A stretch of 58,367 bases of DNA, from the NCBI RefSeq assembly GCF_935822925.1, contig NZ_CAKXZS010000037.1, positions 1 to 58,367 of the forward strand, read 5' to 3'. Positions 24,994 through 33,202 of the stretch are shown piece after piece. The position numbers were made by a program, and so were the translations under genes. Each line of letters begins with the position of its first letter. The stretch's first letter is position 1. The stretch comes from Mesorhizobium ventifaucium. Its GTDB lineage: Bacteria > Pseudomonadota > Alphaproteobacteria > Rhizobiales > Rhizobiaceae. The notes beneath the pieces are model-generated. The model did no database searches. It worked only from the letters and a program-made list of their open reading frames with translations, and was not told the origin of the DNA.

Positions 24994-26502
24994 TCATACA
25001 TGCTTGCGGCCGCCGGCTTCGCGGAACCAGCTGTCGGGATAGGGATACCACCAGTCCTGAATCGCCGGCTTGTGATCGATGATCACCATCTTGGAGCGGC
25101 GGAAGGCATCCAGCCCCTGGCGTCCAAGCTCGCGGCCGAGGCCCGATGCCTTCCAGCCGCCGAACGGCAGCGCGTCATTGTCGATCAGCGGATTGTTGAC
25201 CCAGACCATGCCGGCTTCAAGCCGCTCCGCAGCCTCATGCGCCTCGGCGAGATCGGTGGTGAAGACCGAGGCGCCGAGCCCGAACGGGCTGTCGTTGGCA
25301 AGTTCTATCGCCTCATCGAAATCCTTGACCCGGCAGATCGCGGCGACCGGTCCGAAACATTCTTCGCGCACGATCGCCATATCAGGCGTGACGCCGGCCA
25401 GGATCGTCGGCTCGTAGAACCAGCCGACATTATGCGCCGGTGGAATGCGCCCGCCGGTGACCGCCTTGGCGCCGCTGCGGATCGCATCATCGACCAGCCG
25501 CATGACTTTCGCCCGCGCCGCCTCGCTGACCAGCGGTCCGATCTCAGTCTTGTCCAGCCCCTTACCGATGCGCAGCGCCCGTGTCTTCTCGGCAAACAGC
25601 TCGACAAAACGGTCGTGAACGGCATCGACGACAAAGAACCGTTCGGCCGAAGTGCAGACCTGGCCCGTAAGATGGAACGCGGCGGTGACGCTGCCGGCCG
25701 CCGCCACCTCCAGCGGGGCGTGTTGGCTGATGATCAGCGGATCGCTGCCGCCGGCCTCGATAACGCAAGGCTTCATGCGTTCGGCGCAAGCGACGGCTAC
25801 AGCCTTGCCGGCGGCGACCGAGCCGGTGAAGGCGACCGCATGCGTGCGGTCCGAAGCGATCAGCGTCTGCGCGGTAGCCGCACCACCCGGCAGGCAGGAA
25901 ACCAGGCCCTCCGGCAGTGAGCGGAACACGGTCATGTAATCCAGCGTCGACAGTGTCGTCGCCTCGGCCGGCTTGATGACGCAGGCATTGCCGGCGGCGA
26001 GCGAGGCGGCGACGGTCCAGCACATCAACAGGATCGGAAAGTTGTAGGGCATGATGTGCACCGACGTGCCGTAAGGCTCATAGCGCGCATACTGGAAGGA
26101 ACCGGTCTGCGTCGTGCCGGCAATCTTGCCGGCGTCGTCACGCGCCATTTCGGCGTAGTAGCGGAAGATCGGTGCACAGTTGGCGATCTCGCCGATTGCT
26201 TCCGGATAGGGCTTGCCCATCTCGCGCACCATCAGCTCGGCGCAGCGCGTGAAGTCGGCCGCCTCGATGGCATTGGCGACAGCATGCAGATGCCTGGCGC
26301 GGCTCTTGGCGTCGAGCTTTTTCCAGGCAGGTTGCGCCTTGGCCGCAGCGGTGAGCACGGCGTCGACCTCGCCATCGCTGGCTGCGGTAATCGCGCCGAC
26401 GGTTTCCAGCGTCGCCGGATCGATCACCGGTTTTGCCGCACCGGTCATCGGCCGATAATCCGGATTGACGAAGAAGGCCGGCCGGTCAGGTGAAAAGTCC
26501 AT
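24994..26502 (-). CDS. NAD(P)-dependent aldehyde dehydrogenase
   Basis: 502 residues, full-length ALDH superfamily. Asn154 in MPYNFP, Glu249 in VIEAGGSDP and the nucleophile Cys283 in TGQVCTSAERFF are all present, and FTGSVAAGKAV is the cofactor loop. Sequence style is close to succinate-semialdehyde and gamma-glutamyl-aminobutyraldehyde dehydrogenases. It is the last gene of the pot-glycosyltransferase-cupin unit, so it may oxidise the aldehyde made by the PuuB-like oxidase (the PuuC step). That role is inferred from context only. Confidence 0.9.
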   Translation of the reverse strand: MDFSPDRPAFFVNPDYRPMTGAAKPVIDPATLETVGAITAASDGEVDAVLTAAAKAQPAWKKLDAKSRARHLHAVANAIEAADFTRCAELMVREMGKPYPEAIGEIANCAPIFRYYAEMARDDAGKIAGTTQTGSFQYARYEPYGTSVHIMPYNFPILLMCWTVAASLAAGNACVIKPAEATTLSTLDYMTVFRSLPEGLVSCLPGGAATAQTLIASDRTHAVAFTGSVAAGKAVAVACAERMKPCVIEAGGSDPLIISQHAPLEVAAAGSVTAAFHLTGQVCTSAERFFVVDAVHDRFVELFAEKTRALRIGKGLDKTEIGPLVSEAARAKVMRLVDDAIRSGAKAVTGGRIPPAHNVGWFYEPTILAGVTPDMAIVREECFGPVAAICRVKDFDEAIELANDSPFGLGASVFTTDLAEAHEAAERLEAGMVWVNNPLIDNDALPFGGWKASGLGRELGRQGLDAFRRSKMVIIDHKPAIQDWWYPYPDSWFREAGGRKHV

Positions 26503-26521
26503 GGTCGTCCTTTCAAGCCGC

Positions 26522-26866
26522 TCAGCGGATCATGTAGACCTTCTTGATGGTCTCGTGGACGGTGCAGACGCCCTTCCAGTCCTGCGGAAAGAACGCCGCC
26601 GTATCCGGTTCGATCTCGATCACCTCGCCGGATTCGTGGACGTAGGTGCAGCGGCCCTCGAGGAAATGGCAGAATTCGTCGCGGGTGACGTGGCAGTGCC
26701 ATTTGCCCGGCGTGCAGACCCACAGCCCGCATTCGGAGCCGCCCTCCGGCCCCTTGTGCAGCAATTTGCCGGAGGTGTGGGATTCTCCCTCGATCATGGT
26801 GGGGATGACGCCCCAGTCGACCAGGTCTGTGAGGGCGAGCGGCGATTTCATGATTGGCGTTGGCAT
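26522..26866 (-). CDS. Small cupin domain protein, copy 1
   Basis: 114 residues from ATG 26866, which has TTGGAGC upstream; an in-frame TTG at 26881 is the alternative. A single Cupin_3 (EutQ/DUF861-like) beta-barrel: SGKLLHKGPEGGSECGLWVC, TRDEFCHFLEGRCTYVHESG and EPDTAAFFPQDWKGVCTVHE. Usual metal ligands in these barrels are Glu and His; E and H occur in DEFCHF and TVHE. Function unknown. Paralogous to the next gene upstream (VHETI-x3-YM ending shared) and placed between it and the aldehyde dehydrogenase gene. Confidence 0.85.
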   Translation of the reverse strand: MPTPIMKSPLALTDLVDWGVIPTMIEGESHTSGKLLHKGPEGGSECGLWVCTPGKWHCHVTRDEFCHFLEGRCTYVHESGEVIEIEPDTAAFFPQDWKGVCTVHETIKKVYMIR

Positions 26867-26890
26867 GTCGTGAAGCTCCAATGGCCGGCT

Positions 26891-27241
26891 TCAGGCCAGC
26901 ATATAGATGTTGCGAATGGTCTCGTGGACGGTGCATTCGCCCGCCCAGCCGGCCGGGAACATGACCACCGTGGCGGCGGAGGCTTCTATCACCTCGCCGT
27001 CGTCCGATCGGTAGGTCGCGCGGCCGGCAACGAAATGGCACAATTCGTCGCGCGGGATCGCCAACCGCCAGCGGCCGGGCGTGCAGACCCAGATGCCGGA
27101 TTCCGGCTGGTTGTTCGGCCCCTTGTGGACCAGCCTGCCGGTGGAGTGCGAGGTGCCTTCCAACGCATTCGGCTGTGCGCCCCAGTCGATAAGGTCGGTG
27201 CGGGTGGAGGCTTGGCGGAGATGCGGCGCGGAGGAGGTCAT
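26891..27241 (-). CDS. Small cupin domain protein, copy 2
   Basis: 116 residues, start ATG 27241 after GGAGGAGG-like sequence (strong ribosome site). Aligns end to end with copy 1: DLIDWGAQPNALEGTSHSTG, WVCTPGRWRLAIPRDELCHF, and a VHETIRNIYML end. Clearly an old tandem duplication, now well diverged. Lies after the glycosyltransferase gene, with a long palindromic repeat between them. Family members include sugar-binding and EutQ-like proteins; the ligand here is not known. Confidence 0.85.
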   Translation of the reverse strand: MTSSAPHLRQASTRTDLIDWGAQPNALEGTSHSTGRLVHKGPNNQPESGIWVCTPGRWRLAIPRDELCHFVAGRATYRSDDGEVIEASAATVVMFPAGWAGECTVHETIRNIYMLA

Positions 27242-27291
27242 GTGGAGGCTCCGCTGGTGCGACGCTCATTTTCCAGAGGCCTTCGCTCTAC

Positions 27292-27453
27292 GGCGCCCCC
27301 CTCTGTCCTGCCGGACATCTCCCCCTCCAGAGGGGAGATCGGACTGCCGCTAGGCCTTCGCCAATTACCAACGGGTACTGGGAGAAGCCGTCGGCGAAAC
27401 TGCCGATCTCCCCCCTTGAGGGGGAGATGGCCGGCAGGCCAGAGGGGGGTGCC
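27292..27453. repeat. RIME-like long palindromic repeat, copy between glycosyltransferase and cupin genes
   Basis: Left arm (27292-27352) has CCTGCCGGACATCTCC and AGGGGAGATCGG; right arm (27404-27453) has CCCTTGAGGGGGAGATGG and CCGGCAGGCCAGAGGGG. Each arm also holds a small hairpin of its own (CTCCCCCCTTGAGGGGGAG). The pair spans the whole intergenic gap inside a minus-strand operon. Confidence 0.85.
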
Positions 27454-27479
27454 TTGGCTCGGCATAACGAACATCGCGC

Positions 27480-28754
27480 TCACAGCAACGTCTCCAGCAG
27501 CCCCGCCGCCTTCTCCGGGCCGTTCTGCGCCTGCATCTGCGCCGACGTCTTCGCCAGCTGGGCCTTGATTGCCGGGTCGGTGAGGCAAGCTTCAATTTTC
27601 GCGATCAGCTCGGCGTCGTTCCAGTCGTAGCGCGGCATGCCGAAGCCGTGGCCGGTTTCCTCGACCCGGGTCGCGTTGTCGTGGCCATCCCAAACATAGG
27701 GCATGATGATCGCTGGCTTGCCGAAGTAGAGACACTCGGTGAACGAGTTGTTGCCGCCATGGTGGATTACCGCGTCGACTTGCGGGATGACCGAAGGTTG
27801 CGGGAACCAGCTCTCGACGATGACGTTTTCGGGCACCTGCGCGTACTGGTCCTTGTAGCCGCCGACATTGACCAGCGCCCGGTAGCGCGTCTTGCCCAGC
27901 GTCGCGATGATGCGCTTCAGCAGGTCAACATCGCCGGCGCCAAGGCTGCCGAAGGAAACATAGAGCAGCGGCCCGTCATTGTTTTTCGCGAAGGTCGGCA
28001 CGGTGTAAGGCTTCTCCTGCCGCACGCAGCCTTCCAGATACTGGAACTTTGCCGGGTCAAGCGGATGGCGGCGCTTGAACTTTGCCGCCTCGGGATAAAG
28101 CAGCAGGTTGAGGTAGGGCGAGGCCTCGAAGAACTGGCCGGTCGGATACGGCGCTTCGTTGTTCGCTTTCAAAAACGCATTGAAGTCGTCATGAATCGGC
28201 TTGATGACCGCATTGAAATGGTCGCGGTAGCGCTGATGGCAGGCGTGGTCGTTCTCGCCGCAGCCGGACAGATGCGGCGGGATGTCCTCGTCCTCGATCT
28301 CGTTTTCCGAGCAGGAGATGACGCGCACCCACGGCTTGCCATACTGCTTGATCGCCGGGAACAGGATGACATTGTCGACGCAGATGACATCGGGCTTGAT
28401 CGTCGCAAGCACGCCGGGCAGGTCCTTCTCAGCCCATTTGGCGCTGTCGACGATCGCCGTCCAGCAGTCCTTCACGTAGTTGTCGACCTGGTCGTAGGGC
28501 GATTTGCGAAAATTCGGGATATGGCCGTTGATGAAGTCCTCCCAGAACTTGGCCATCTGCTCGGGCGGCATCGGCTCGGACAGGTTCACCGGATGCGCTT
28601 CGAAGCCGTACCCCTTGTAGACGTCGACGAAGCCGGGGTCCGACAGGAACACCGCTCTGTGGCCGCGCGCCTCGACCGCCTGGGCGATACCGACGGAGTT
28701 GAGCGCCGGGCCGTAGGCTGCTTCCGGAAAAAACGCGATGGTCTTCTGCGCCAT
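27480..28754 (-). CDS. GT-B (GT1/MGT-like) UDP-glycosyltransferase, paralog 1
   Basis: 424 residues from ATG 28754 (AGGAGA upstream). Two Rossmann-like halves of GT-B type. The acceptor half begins KTIAFFPEAAYGPALNSVG; the donor half has LYVSFGSLGAGDVDLL, WFPQPSVI, HHGGNNSFTECLYFGKP (331-) and MPYVWDGHDNATRVEETG (352-). The normal family pattern is HGG-x-G-[ST] with a later Asp-Gln; here it is HHGGNNSF with Gly-His-Asp, so the donor or acceptor may be unusual. No signal or membrane helix. It lies 17 bp after potA and is paralogous to the plus-strand gene at 34159. Confidence 0.88.
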   Translation of the reverse strand: MAQKTIAFFPEAAYGPALNSVGIAQAVEARGHRAVFLSDPGFVDVYKGYGFEAHPVNLSEPMPPEQMAKFWEDFINGHIPNFRKSPYDQVDNYVKDCWTAIVDSAKWAEKDLPGVLATIKPDVICVDNVILFPAIKQYGKPWVRVISCSENEIEDEDIPPHLSGCGENDHACHQRYRDHFNAVIKPIHDDFNAFLKANNEAPYPTGQFFEASPYLNLLLYPEAAKFKRRHPLDPAKFQYLEGCVRQEKPYTVPTFAKNNDGPLLYVSFGSLGAGDVDLLKRIIATLGKTRYRALVNVGGYKDQYAQVPENVIVESWFPQPSVIPQVDAVIHHGGNNSFTECLYFGKPAIIMPYVWDGHDNATRVEETGHGFGMPRYDWNDAELIAKIEACLTDPAIKAQLAKTSAQMQAQNGPEKAAGLLETLL

Positions 28755-28771
28755 GAAAGGTTCTCCTTCGA

Positions 28772-29845
28772 TCAATTTGCGAAAATTCTGACGTCGGCGG
28801 CATCCCAGCCGAGCTCGACCGCATCGCCCGACGCGACCGGGCGGCGGTCGGCGGCGTCGGCGGTGACGCGCACCAGGAAGGGTTTTTGTGACAGAGCGGT
28901 GCGGACATGCAGCTGCAGGTCGAGCCCGTGATAGGCGAGCGCCTCGACGATGCCGGCAACACGGTTGGCCGTCTCTGGCGGCGGGAACAGCCGGATGCGC
29001 TCGGGCCGCACTGAAGCGACCGCCGCAGCGCCGGGCGAAAGTATTGCGGGAACCGCGCCTGATATCCGCGCACCATTGGCTGCCAGCACGCCGTCGGCGG
29101 CGGCTTTGCCCGGCACGAAATTCATGACGCCGATGAAGTCGGCGACGAAACGGTCGGCCGGACGCTCATAGACCGCATGCGGCGTGTCGCATTGCAGCAG
29201 CTTGCCGTCCCTCAGCACCGCCATGCGGTCGGCCATGACGAGCGATTCTTCCTGGTCATGGGTGACGATGACGAAGGTGATGCCGACTTCGTGCTGCAGG
29301 CGCTTCAGCTCCAGTTGCATGGCGCCGCGCAATTTCTTGTCGAGCGCACCGAGCGGCTCGTCGAGCAGCAGCAGCCGCGGCCGCTTGACCAGCGCCCGGG
29401 CAAGCGCGACGCGCTGCTTCTGGCCGCCCGACAATTGGTCCGGCTTGCGGTCGGCGAAGGCGACGAGCTCGGTCGTCGCCAGGATGGCGTCGACGCGGGA
29501 GCGGATTTCGTTCGCCGGCAAGCGCTCCATTTCGAGGCCGTAGGAAACATTGGCCCGGACGCTCATATGCGGAAACAGCGCGTAGGACTGGAACATCAGG
29601 TTGACCGGCCGCCTGTTGGGCGGGGTTTTGGCGATGTCGCGGCCGTCGAGCAGGATGCGCCCGTCATCGGGCGTCTCGAAGCCGGCCAGCATGCGCAGCA
29701 GCGTGGTCTTGCCGCAGCCCGAAGGTCCGAGCAAAGCGAAGAACTCGTTCTCTCCGATATCGAGCGAGATGCCGTCGACGGCGGTCACCCGGCCAAAATT
29801 CTTCGACACCTTGTCGATCGCCAGCAGCGTGCGGGGTGCGCTCAT
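28772..29845 (-). CDS. potA: Spermidine/putrescine-type ABC transporter ATPase
   Basis: 357 residues: Walker A GPSGCGKTT (40-48), Q-loop MFQSYALFPHMSV, signature LSGGQKQR (138-145), Walker B LLLLDEPLGALD, switch VTHDQEES, then a C-terminal TOBE domain (about 280-355). This is the PotA/PotG branch. Its start overlaps potC by 4 nt. The gene symbol names the family; the true substrate could be a polyamine or another amine such as an opine or taurine-like compound. Confidence 0.9.
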   Translation of the reverse strand: MSAPRTLLAIDKVSKNFGRVTAVDGISLDIGENEFFALLGPSGCGKTTLLRMLAGFETPDDGRILLDGRDIAKTPPNRRPVNLMFQSYALFPHMSVRANVSYGLEMERLPANEIRSRVDAILATTELVAFADRKPDQLSGGQKQRVALARALVKRPRLLLLDEPLGALDKKLRGAMQLELKRLQHEVGITFVIVTHDQEESLVMADRMAVLRDGKLLQCDTPHAVYERPADRFVADFIGVMNFVPGKAAADGVLAANGARISGAVPAILSPGAAAVASVRPERIRLFPPPETANRVAGIVEALAYHGLDLQLHVRTALSQKPFLVRVTADAADRRPVASGDAVELGWDAADVRIFAN

Positions 29846-30633
29846 TGGCCGATCACTCCGCGGTTGAGCCGCTGCGACAGGGTCAGCGCGGTGATTGAGA
29901 CCGCCATGACCATGGTCGACAATGCATTGATCTCCGGCGTGATGCCGAAGCGGATCATCGAATAGATCTGCATCGGCAGCGTGGTCGAGGCGCGGCCGGC
30001 GCCGGCGGTGAAGAACGCGATGATGAACTCGTCGACCGAAAGGGTGAAGGCGAGCAGCGCGCCGGCGACGACCGCCGGCAGGATGACCGGCAATGTCACC
30101 CGCCTGAATGTGGTCACAGCCGAGGCGCCGAGATCGGCGGAGGCCTCGACGATCGACCAGTCGAAGCTTTTCAGCCGCGCGCGCACCACCGAGCAGACGA
30201 AGGCGAGGTTGAACACGACATGGGCGAGGATGATGGTGTGCAGGCCCAGGGTGAAATCGAGCATGGAAAAGAAGCTGAGCAGCGCAACCGCCAGCACGAT
30301 GTCGGGAATGATCATCGGCGCAAAGATCAGAGCCTCAAGGCCGCTTCCATACTGCCGGCGCATTTCGACGCCGATCGCCAGCAAGGTGCCAAGCAGCGTG
30401 GCGATGGCTGTCGAGACCAGCGCCACGATCAGCGTGTTGAGGGCGGCGGAAAGGATCGCGGCGTTTCCGGCAAGCGAGGCATACCATTTCAGCGAAAAGC
30501 CCGACCACACGGTCGGCAGCCCGCCTTGGTTGAAGGACAGCGCCACCACCACGGCGATCGGAATGTAGAGGAAGGCGAAGACGAGGACGAGTGTCGTTCG
30601 CAGGCCGAAGATGCGGGCTGGAGATGAAGTCAT
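29842..30633 (-). CDS. potC: Spermidine/putrescine-type ABC transporter permease (PotC-like)
   Basis: 263 residues from ATG 30633 with six membrane helices; FAFLYIPIAVVVALSFNQGG near the start and the permease EAA loop (EASADLGASAVTTFRRVTLP) are typical of PotC. Its stop overlaps the potA start (ATGA). Upstream in the operon, 186 bp including a palindromic repeat separates it from potB. Confidence 0.9.
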   Translation of the reverse strand: MTSSPARIFGLRTTLVLVFAFLYIPIAVVVALSFNQGGLPTVWSGFSLKWYASLAGNAAILSAALNTLIVALVSTAIATLLGTLLAIGVEMRRQYGSGLEALIFAPMIIPDIVLAVALLSFFSMLDFTLGLHTIILAHVVFNLAFVCSVVRARLKSFDWSIVEASADLGASAVTTFRRVTLPVILPAVVAGALLAFTLSVDEFIIAFFTAGAGRASTTLPMQIYSMIRFGITPEINALSTMVMAVSITALTLSQRLNRGVIGQ

Positions 30634-30674
30634 GGCTGACGTCCGATGGCCTGGAGGCAAGCGGGCGGCGAGCG

Positions 30675-30802
30675 TCCTTCTCCCCGTTCACGGGGAGAAG
30701 ATGCCGGCAGGCAGATGAGGGGCAGCGCCCAACATTGCCGGCGCTTGCGCCGCCCCTCATCCGCCCCTTTGGGGCACCTTCTCCCCGTGAACGGGGAGAA
30801 GG
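30675..30802. repeat. Palindromic intergenic repeat, second type, between potB and potC
   Basis: CCTTCTCCCCGTTCACGGGG and its mate CCCCGTGAACGGGGAGAAGG bound a 128-bp element; inside them are GCCGGCAGGCAGATGAGGGG and GCCCCTCATCCGCC. Each end is itself a hairpin (CTCCCCGTTCACGGGGAG). A different sequence class from the other repeats in the window but with the same layout, and also inside the pot operon. Confidence 0.85.
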
Positions 30803-30819
30803 GAAAGAAAGGGGAGCGC

Positions 30820-31698
30820 TCAGTCATCGGCGCCTCCTTTCGCTTCGGCGACACGGCCCGCGGCGCGATCGGCGGCCAAGGCCTGCGCCGTCAGCACGAG
30901 CAGCATGATGGCGATCAGCGCCATCGCAAGTGCTGCGCCGAAGGGCCAGTCATTGGCGGTCAGGAACTGGTCGTAGACAAGATTGCCGATCATCTGGAAG
31001 CGGCCGCCGCCGAGCAGTGCCGGCGTGACGAAATTGCCGATCGACAGCACGAAGACGAACACTGCCCCGGCGGCGATGCCCGGCACCGTCAGCGGCAGAA
31101 TAACCCGGCGAAATGTGGTCATGGCCGAAGCGCCGAGATCGCGCGAGGCCTCGGCGAGCTCCGGATTGAGCCGCGACAGCGGCGCGTAGCAGGCGAGGAT
31201 GACGAAAGGCAGGTAATTGTAGACCAGACCGGCGATGACGGCGCCTTCGGTATAAAGCATCGATGGCGGCTCGCCGGTGTAGCCGAACCAACGCAAGAGC
31301 TGGGTGATCAGGCCTTCGCGGTTGAGCAGCACGATCCATGCATAGGTGCGGATCAGGTAATTGGACCAGAAAGGCAAGACGGAGAAGAACAGGAACACCG
31401 GCTGCCACCGGCGGGGTGCTGCCGCGATCGCATAGGCGGCGGCATAGCCGATCACCACCGCGATCAGCGTTGCCGCGCCGGCGATGCGCGCCGAATTGAG
31501 GAAGATGCTGGCATAGAGCGGGTCGAGCACCAGCCCGAAATTCTCCAGCGTAAAGCTGTATTCGATGCCGCCATAAATGCCGCGCCGGAAGAAGGCGAGC
31601 GCCAGCACCAGCGCGCATGGCACCACCATCAAGGCAGTGAGCCAGGCCAGCGCCGGCGCCATCAGCAAGGAGGAGCGGGAGGGGACGAACGATCTCAT
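30820..31698 (-). CDS. potB: Spermidine/putrescine-type ABC transporter permease (PotB-like)
   Basis: 292 residues with six membrane helices. The sequence SYLIRTYAW is nearly kept (SNYLIRTYAWIVLL), and the EAA loop is EASRDLGASAMTTFRRVILP; both are PotB hallmarks. It forms the channel with PotC. Bounded on both sides by palindromic repeats within the operon. Confidence 0.9.
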   Translation of the reverse strand: MRSFVPSRSSLLMAPALAWLTALMVVPCALVLALAFFRRGIYGGIEYSFTLENFGLVLDPLYASIFLNSARIAGAATLIAVVIGYAAAYAIAAAPRRWQPVFLFFSVLPFWSNYLIRTYAWIVLLNREGLITQLLRWFGYTGEPPSMLYTEGAVIAGLVYNYLPFVILACYAPLSRLNPELAEASRDLGASAMTTFRRVILPLTVPGIAAGAVFVFVLSIGNFVTPALLGGGRFQMIGNLVYDQFLTANDWPFGAALAMALIAIMLLVLTAQALAADRAAGRVAEAKGGADD

Positions 31699-31706
31699 TG
31701 AGGAGT

Positions 31707-31864
31707 ACCCCCCTCTGGCTTGCCGGCCATCTCCCCCTCAAGGGGGGAGATCGGCAGCTTCGCTGGCTGTACGTCAACCCAAGACGTTGCCGATTGGCGA
31801 AAGGCTGAAAACCAGCCAATCTCCCCCCTTGAGGGGGAGATGGCCGGCAGGCCAGAGGGGGGCG
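31707..31864. repeat. RIME-like long palindromic repeat, copy between potD and potB
   Basis: Left arm CCCCTCTGGCTTGCCGGCC with CTCCCCCTCAAGGGGGGAG, right arm CTCCCCCCTTGAGGGGGAG with GGCCGGCAGGCCAGAGGGG, about 60 bp apart. It occupies nearly the whole gap between the binding-protein and first-permease genes. Confidence 0.88.
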
Positions 31865-31908
31865 CGAAGGAACGCAAGCTTGCTTCCCGGAACCGAAACG
31901 CCACGCAG

Positions 31909-32973
31909 TTACTGCGCCGCCTTGATCTCGCTGACGATCTTCGAATAGTCGCGCTGGGCATCGCCGACGTCGCGCAACTGCTCGAACTTGACCAGTTCGG
32001 CCACCGGCATGCTCATATTTGGGAACTTGGCGAGGAAATCCGCAGGCAGGCTTTCCATAGCCGGCTTGTTCGGCACCTTGTAGTCGATGTTCTGGGCCGC
32101 CCAGGCGTGGTTCTTGGCGTCCAGCATGAAGTTGATGAACTGGAAGGCGGCGTCCTTGTTGGCCGATGCCTTCATCACCACCATCGTGTCGACCCACAGG
32201 TCCGAGCCTTCCTTGGGTATGGTGTACTTAATCTGCGGATTCTCGGCGATGCCATAGTTGCACCAGCCATCCCATGCCTGCACCATCAACGCCTCGCCCG
32301 AGATAAGCTTCGAATAGAAGGTGGTGTCGTCATAGGCGAGCAAGGTCTTCTTGGCCGAGATCAGCAGGTCCTTGACCTCGGCGAGCTTGGCCGGATCGGT
32401 CTCGTTGACCGAATAGCCCTTGGCGAGCTGCCCGGCGGCAAGCAGCCAGCGGTCGGTTGCCAGCATTGTGGTCTTGCCCTTGAGCGCATCGGACGGGGCG
32501 AGAAGATCGTTCCAGCTGGCCGGCTCGGTCTTGACCAGGTCCGAGCGGTAGCAGAGGCCGGTCGTGCCCCAGGTGTAAGGCACGGAAAAATTGTTGCCGA
32601 CGTCGTGGGGCAGCTTGGCCGCCTCGGGATAAAGATTGGCGAGGTTGGGGACCTTGGCGTGGTCGATCGTCTCGATCAGGCCGAGCTTGTTCAGCACTTC
32701 GGCGAAGGGCGAGGAGACAAAGACCACGTCATAGCCTTTGCCGCCCGAAGCGACGAGCTTGCCCATGATCTCCTCGTTGGTGGCGTGAACGACAACCTCG
32801 CCGGAAACGCCGGTCGCTGCTTTGAAGGCGGCCATGGCATCCGGCGCCATGTAGCCGTCCCAGTTGGAAATGACGAGGTCGGCGGCGGCCGCCGGCGCCG
32901 ACAGCGCGATGGCGAGGCCAAGAGCGATCGCGGAAGTTTTTAACGAACGGTGCCGCAGGGTGGTGGCGGTCAT
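31909..32973 (-). CDS. potD: Spermidine/putrescine-type ABC transporter, periplasmic binding protein
   Basis: 354 residues from ATG 32973 (GGGAG 7 nt upstream). A signal peptide (SLKTSAIALGLAIALSAPAAA) precedes the mature start ADLVISNWDGYMAPDA, the standard opening of PotD/PotF binding proteins. VPYTWGTTGLCYRSD and MVQAWDGWCNYG supply aromatic and acidic pocket residues expected for amine ligands. First gene of the minus-strand unit and divergent from gntR. Ligand unproven; a polyamine or similar amine is likely. Confidence 0.92.
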   Translation of the reverse strand: MTATTLRHRSLKTSAIALGLAIALSAPAAAADLVISNWDGYMAPDAMAAFKAATGVSGEVVVHATNEEIMGKLVASGGKGYDVVFVSSPFAEVLNKLGLIETIDHAKVPNLANLYPEAAKLPHDVGNNFSVPYTWGTTGLCYRSDLVKTEPASWNDLLAPSDALKGKTTMLATDRWLLAAGQLAKGYSVNETDPAKLAEVKDLLISAKKTLLAYDDTTFYSKLISGEALMVQAWDGWCNYGIAENPQIKYTIPKEGSDLWVDTMVVMKASANKDAAFQFINFMLDAKNHAWAAQNIDYKVPNKPAMESLPADFLAKFPNMSMPVAELVKFEQLRDVGDAQRDYSKIVSEIKAAQ

Positions 32974-33078
32974 GACAGACTCCCATTCTGGTTGATCGTC
33001 GAATTCAATCATCGGACCAGCGCTTGCGACGCGCTTCGATCCTGTTCCCCGGTCTTTTTATTGCCGATTGAACACACA

Positions 33079-33100
33079 GTACTATTGCAGAAAAAAGTAC
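33079..33100. promoter_or_regulatory. Candidate GntR operator in the potD-gntR divergent region
   Basis: GTACT at 33079 and AGTAC at 33096 form an inverted repeat with 12 bp between, in an AT-rich stretch of the 229-bp divergent gap. It is placed where a repressor could control both potD and gntR transcription. Assignment to the adjacent regulator is by position only. Confidence 0.35.
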
Positions 33101-33202
33101 GTCAATCCATAATTTGGAAAATCGCCGCGAAATCCAGCCGATCGCGCCCGCAAGGGCAATCGGTTCAAACCGCAGCGGTCGAGCCCGTTCACGAGAAACG
33201 CC

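Noticed and set aside
30646..31701. 351-codon plus-strand open frame over potB
   Set aside because: Antisense shadow that begins in a palindromic repeat; potB on the minus strand is unambiguous.
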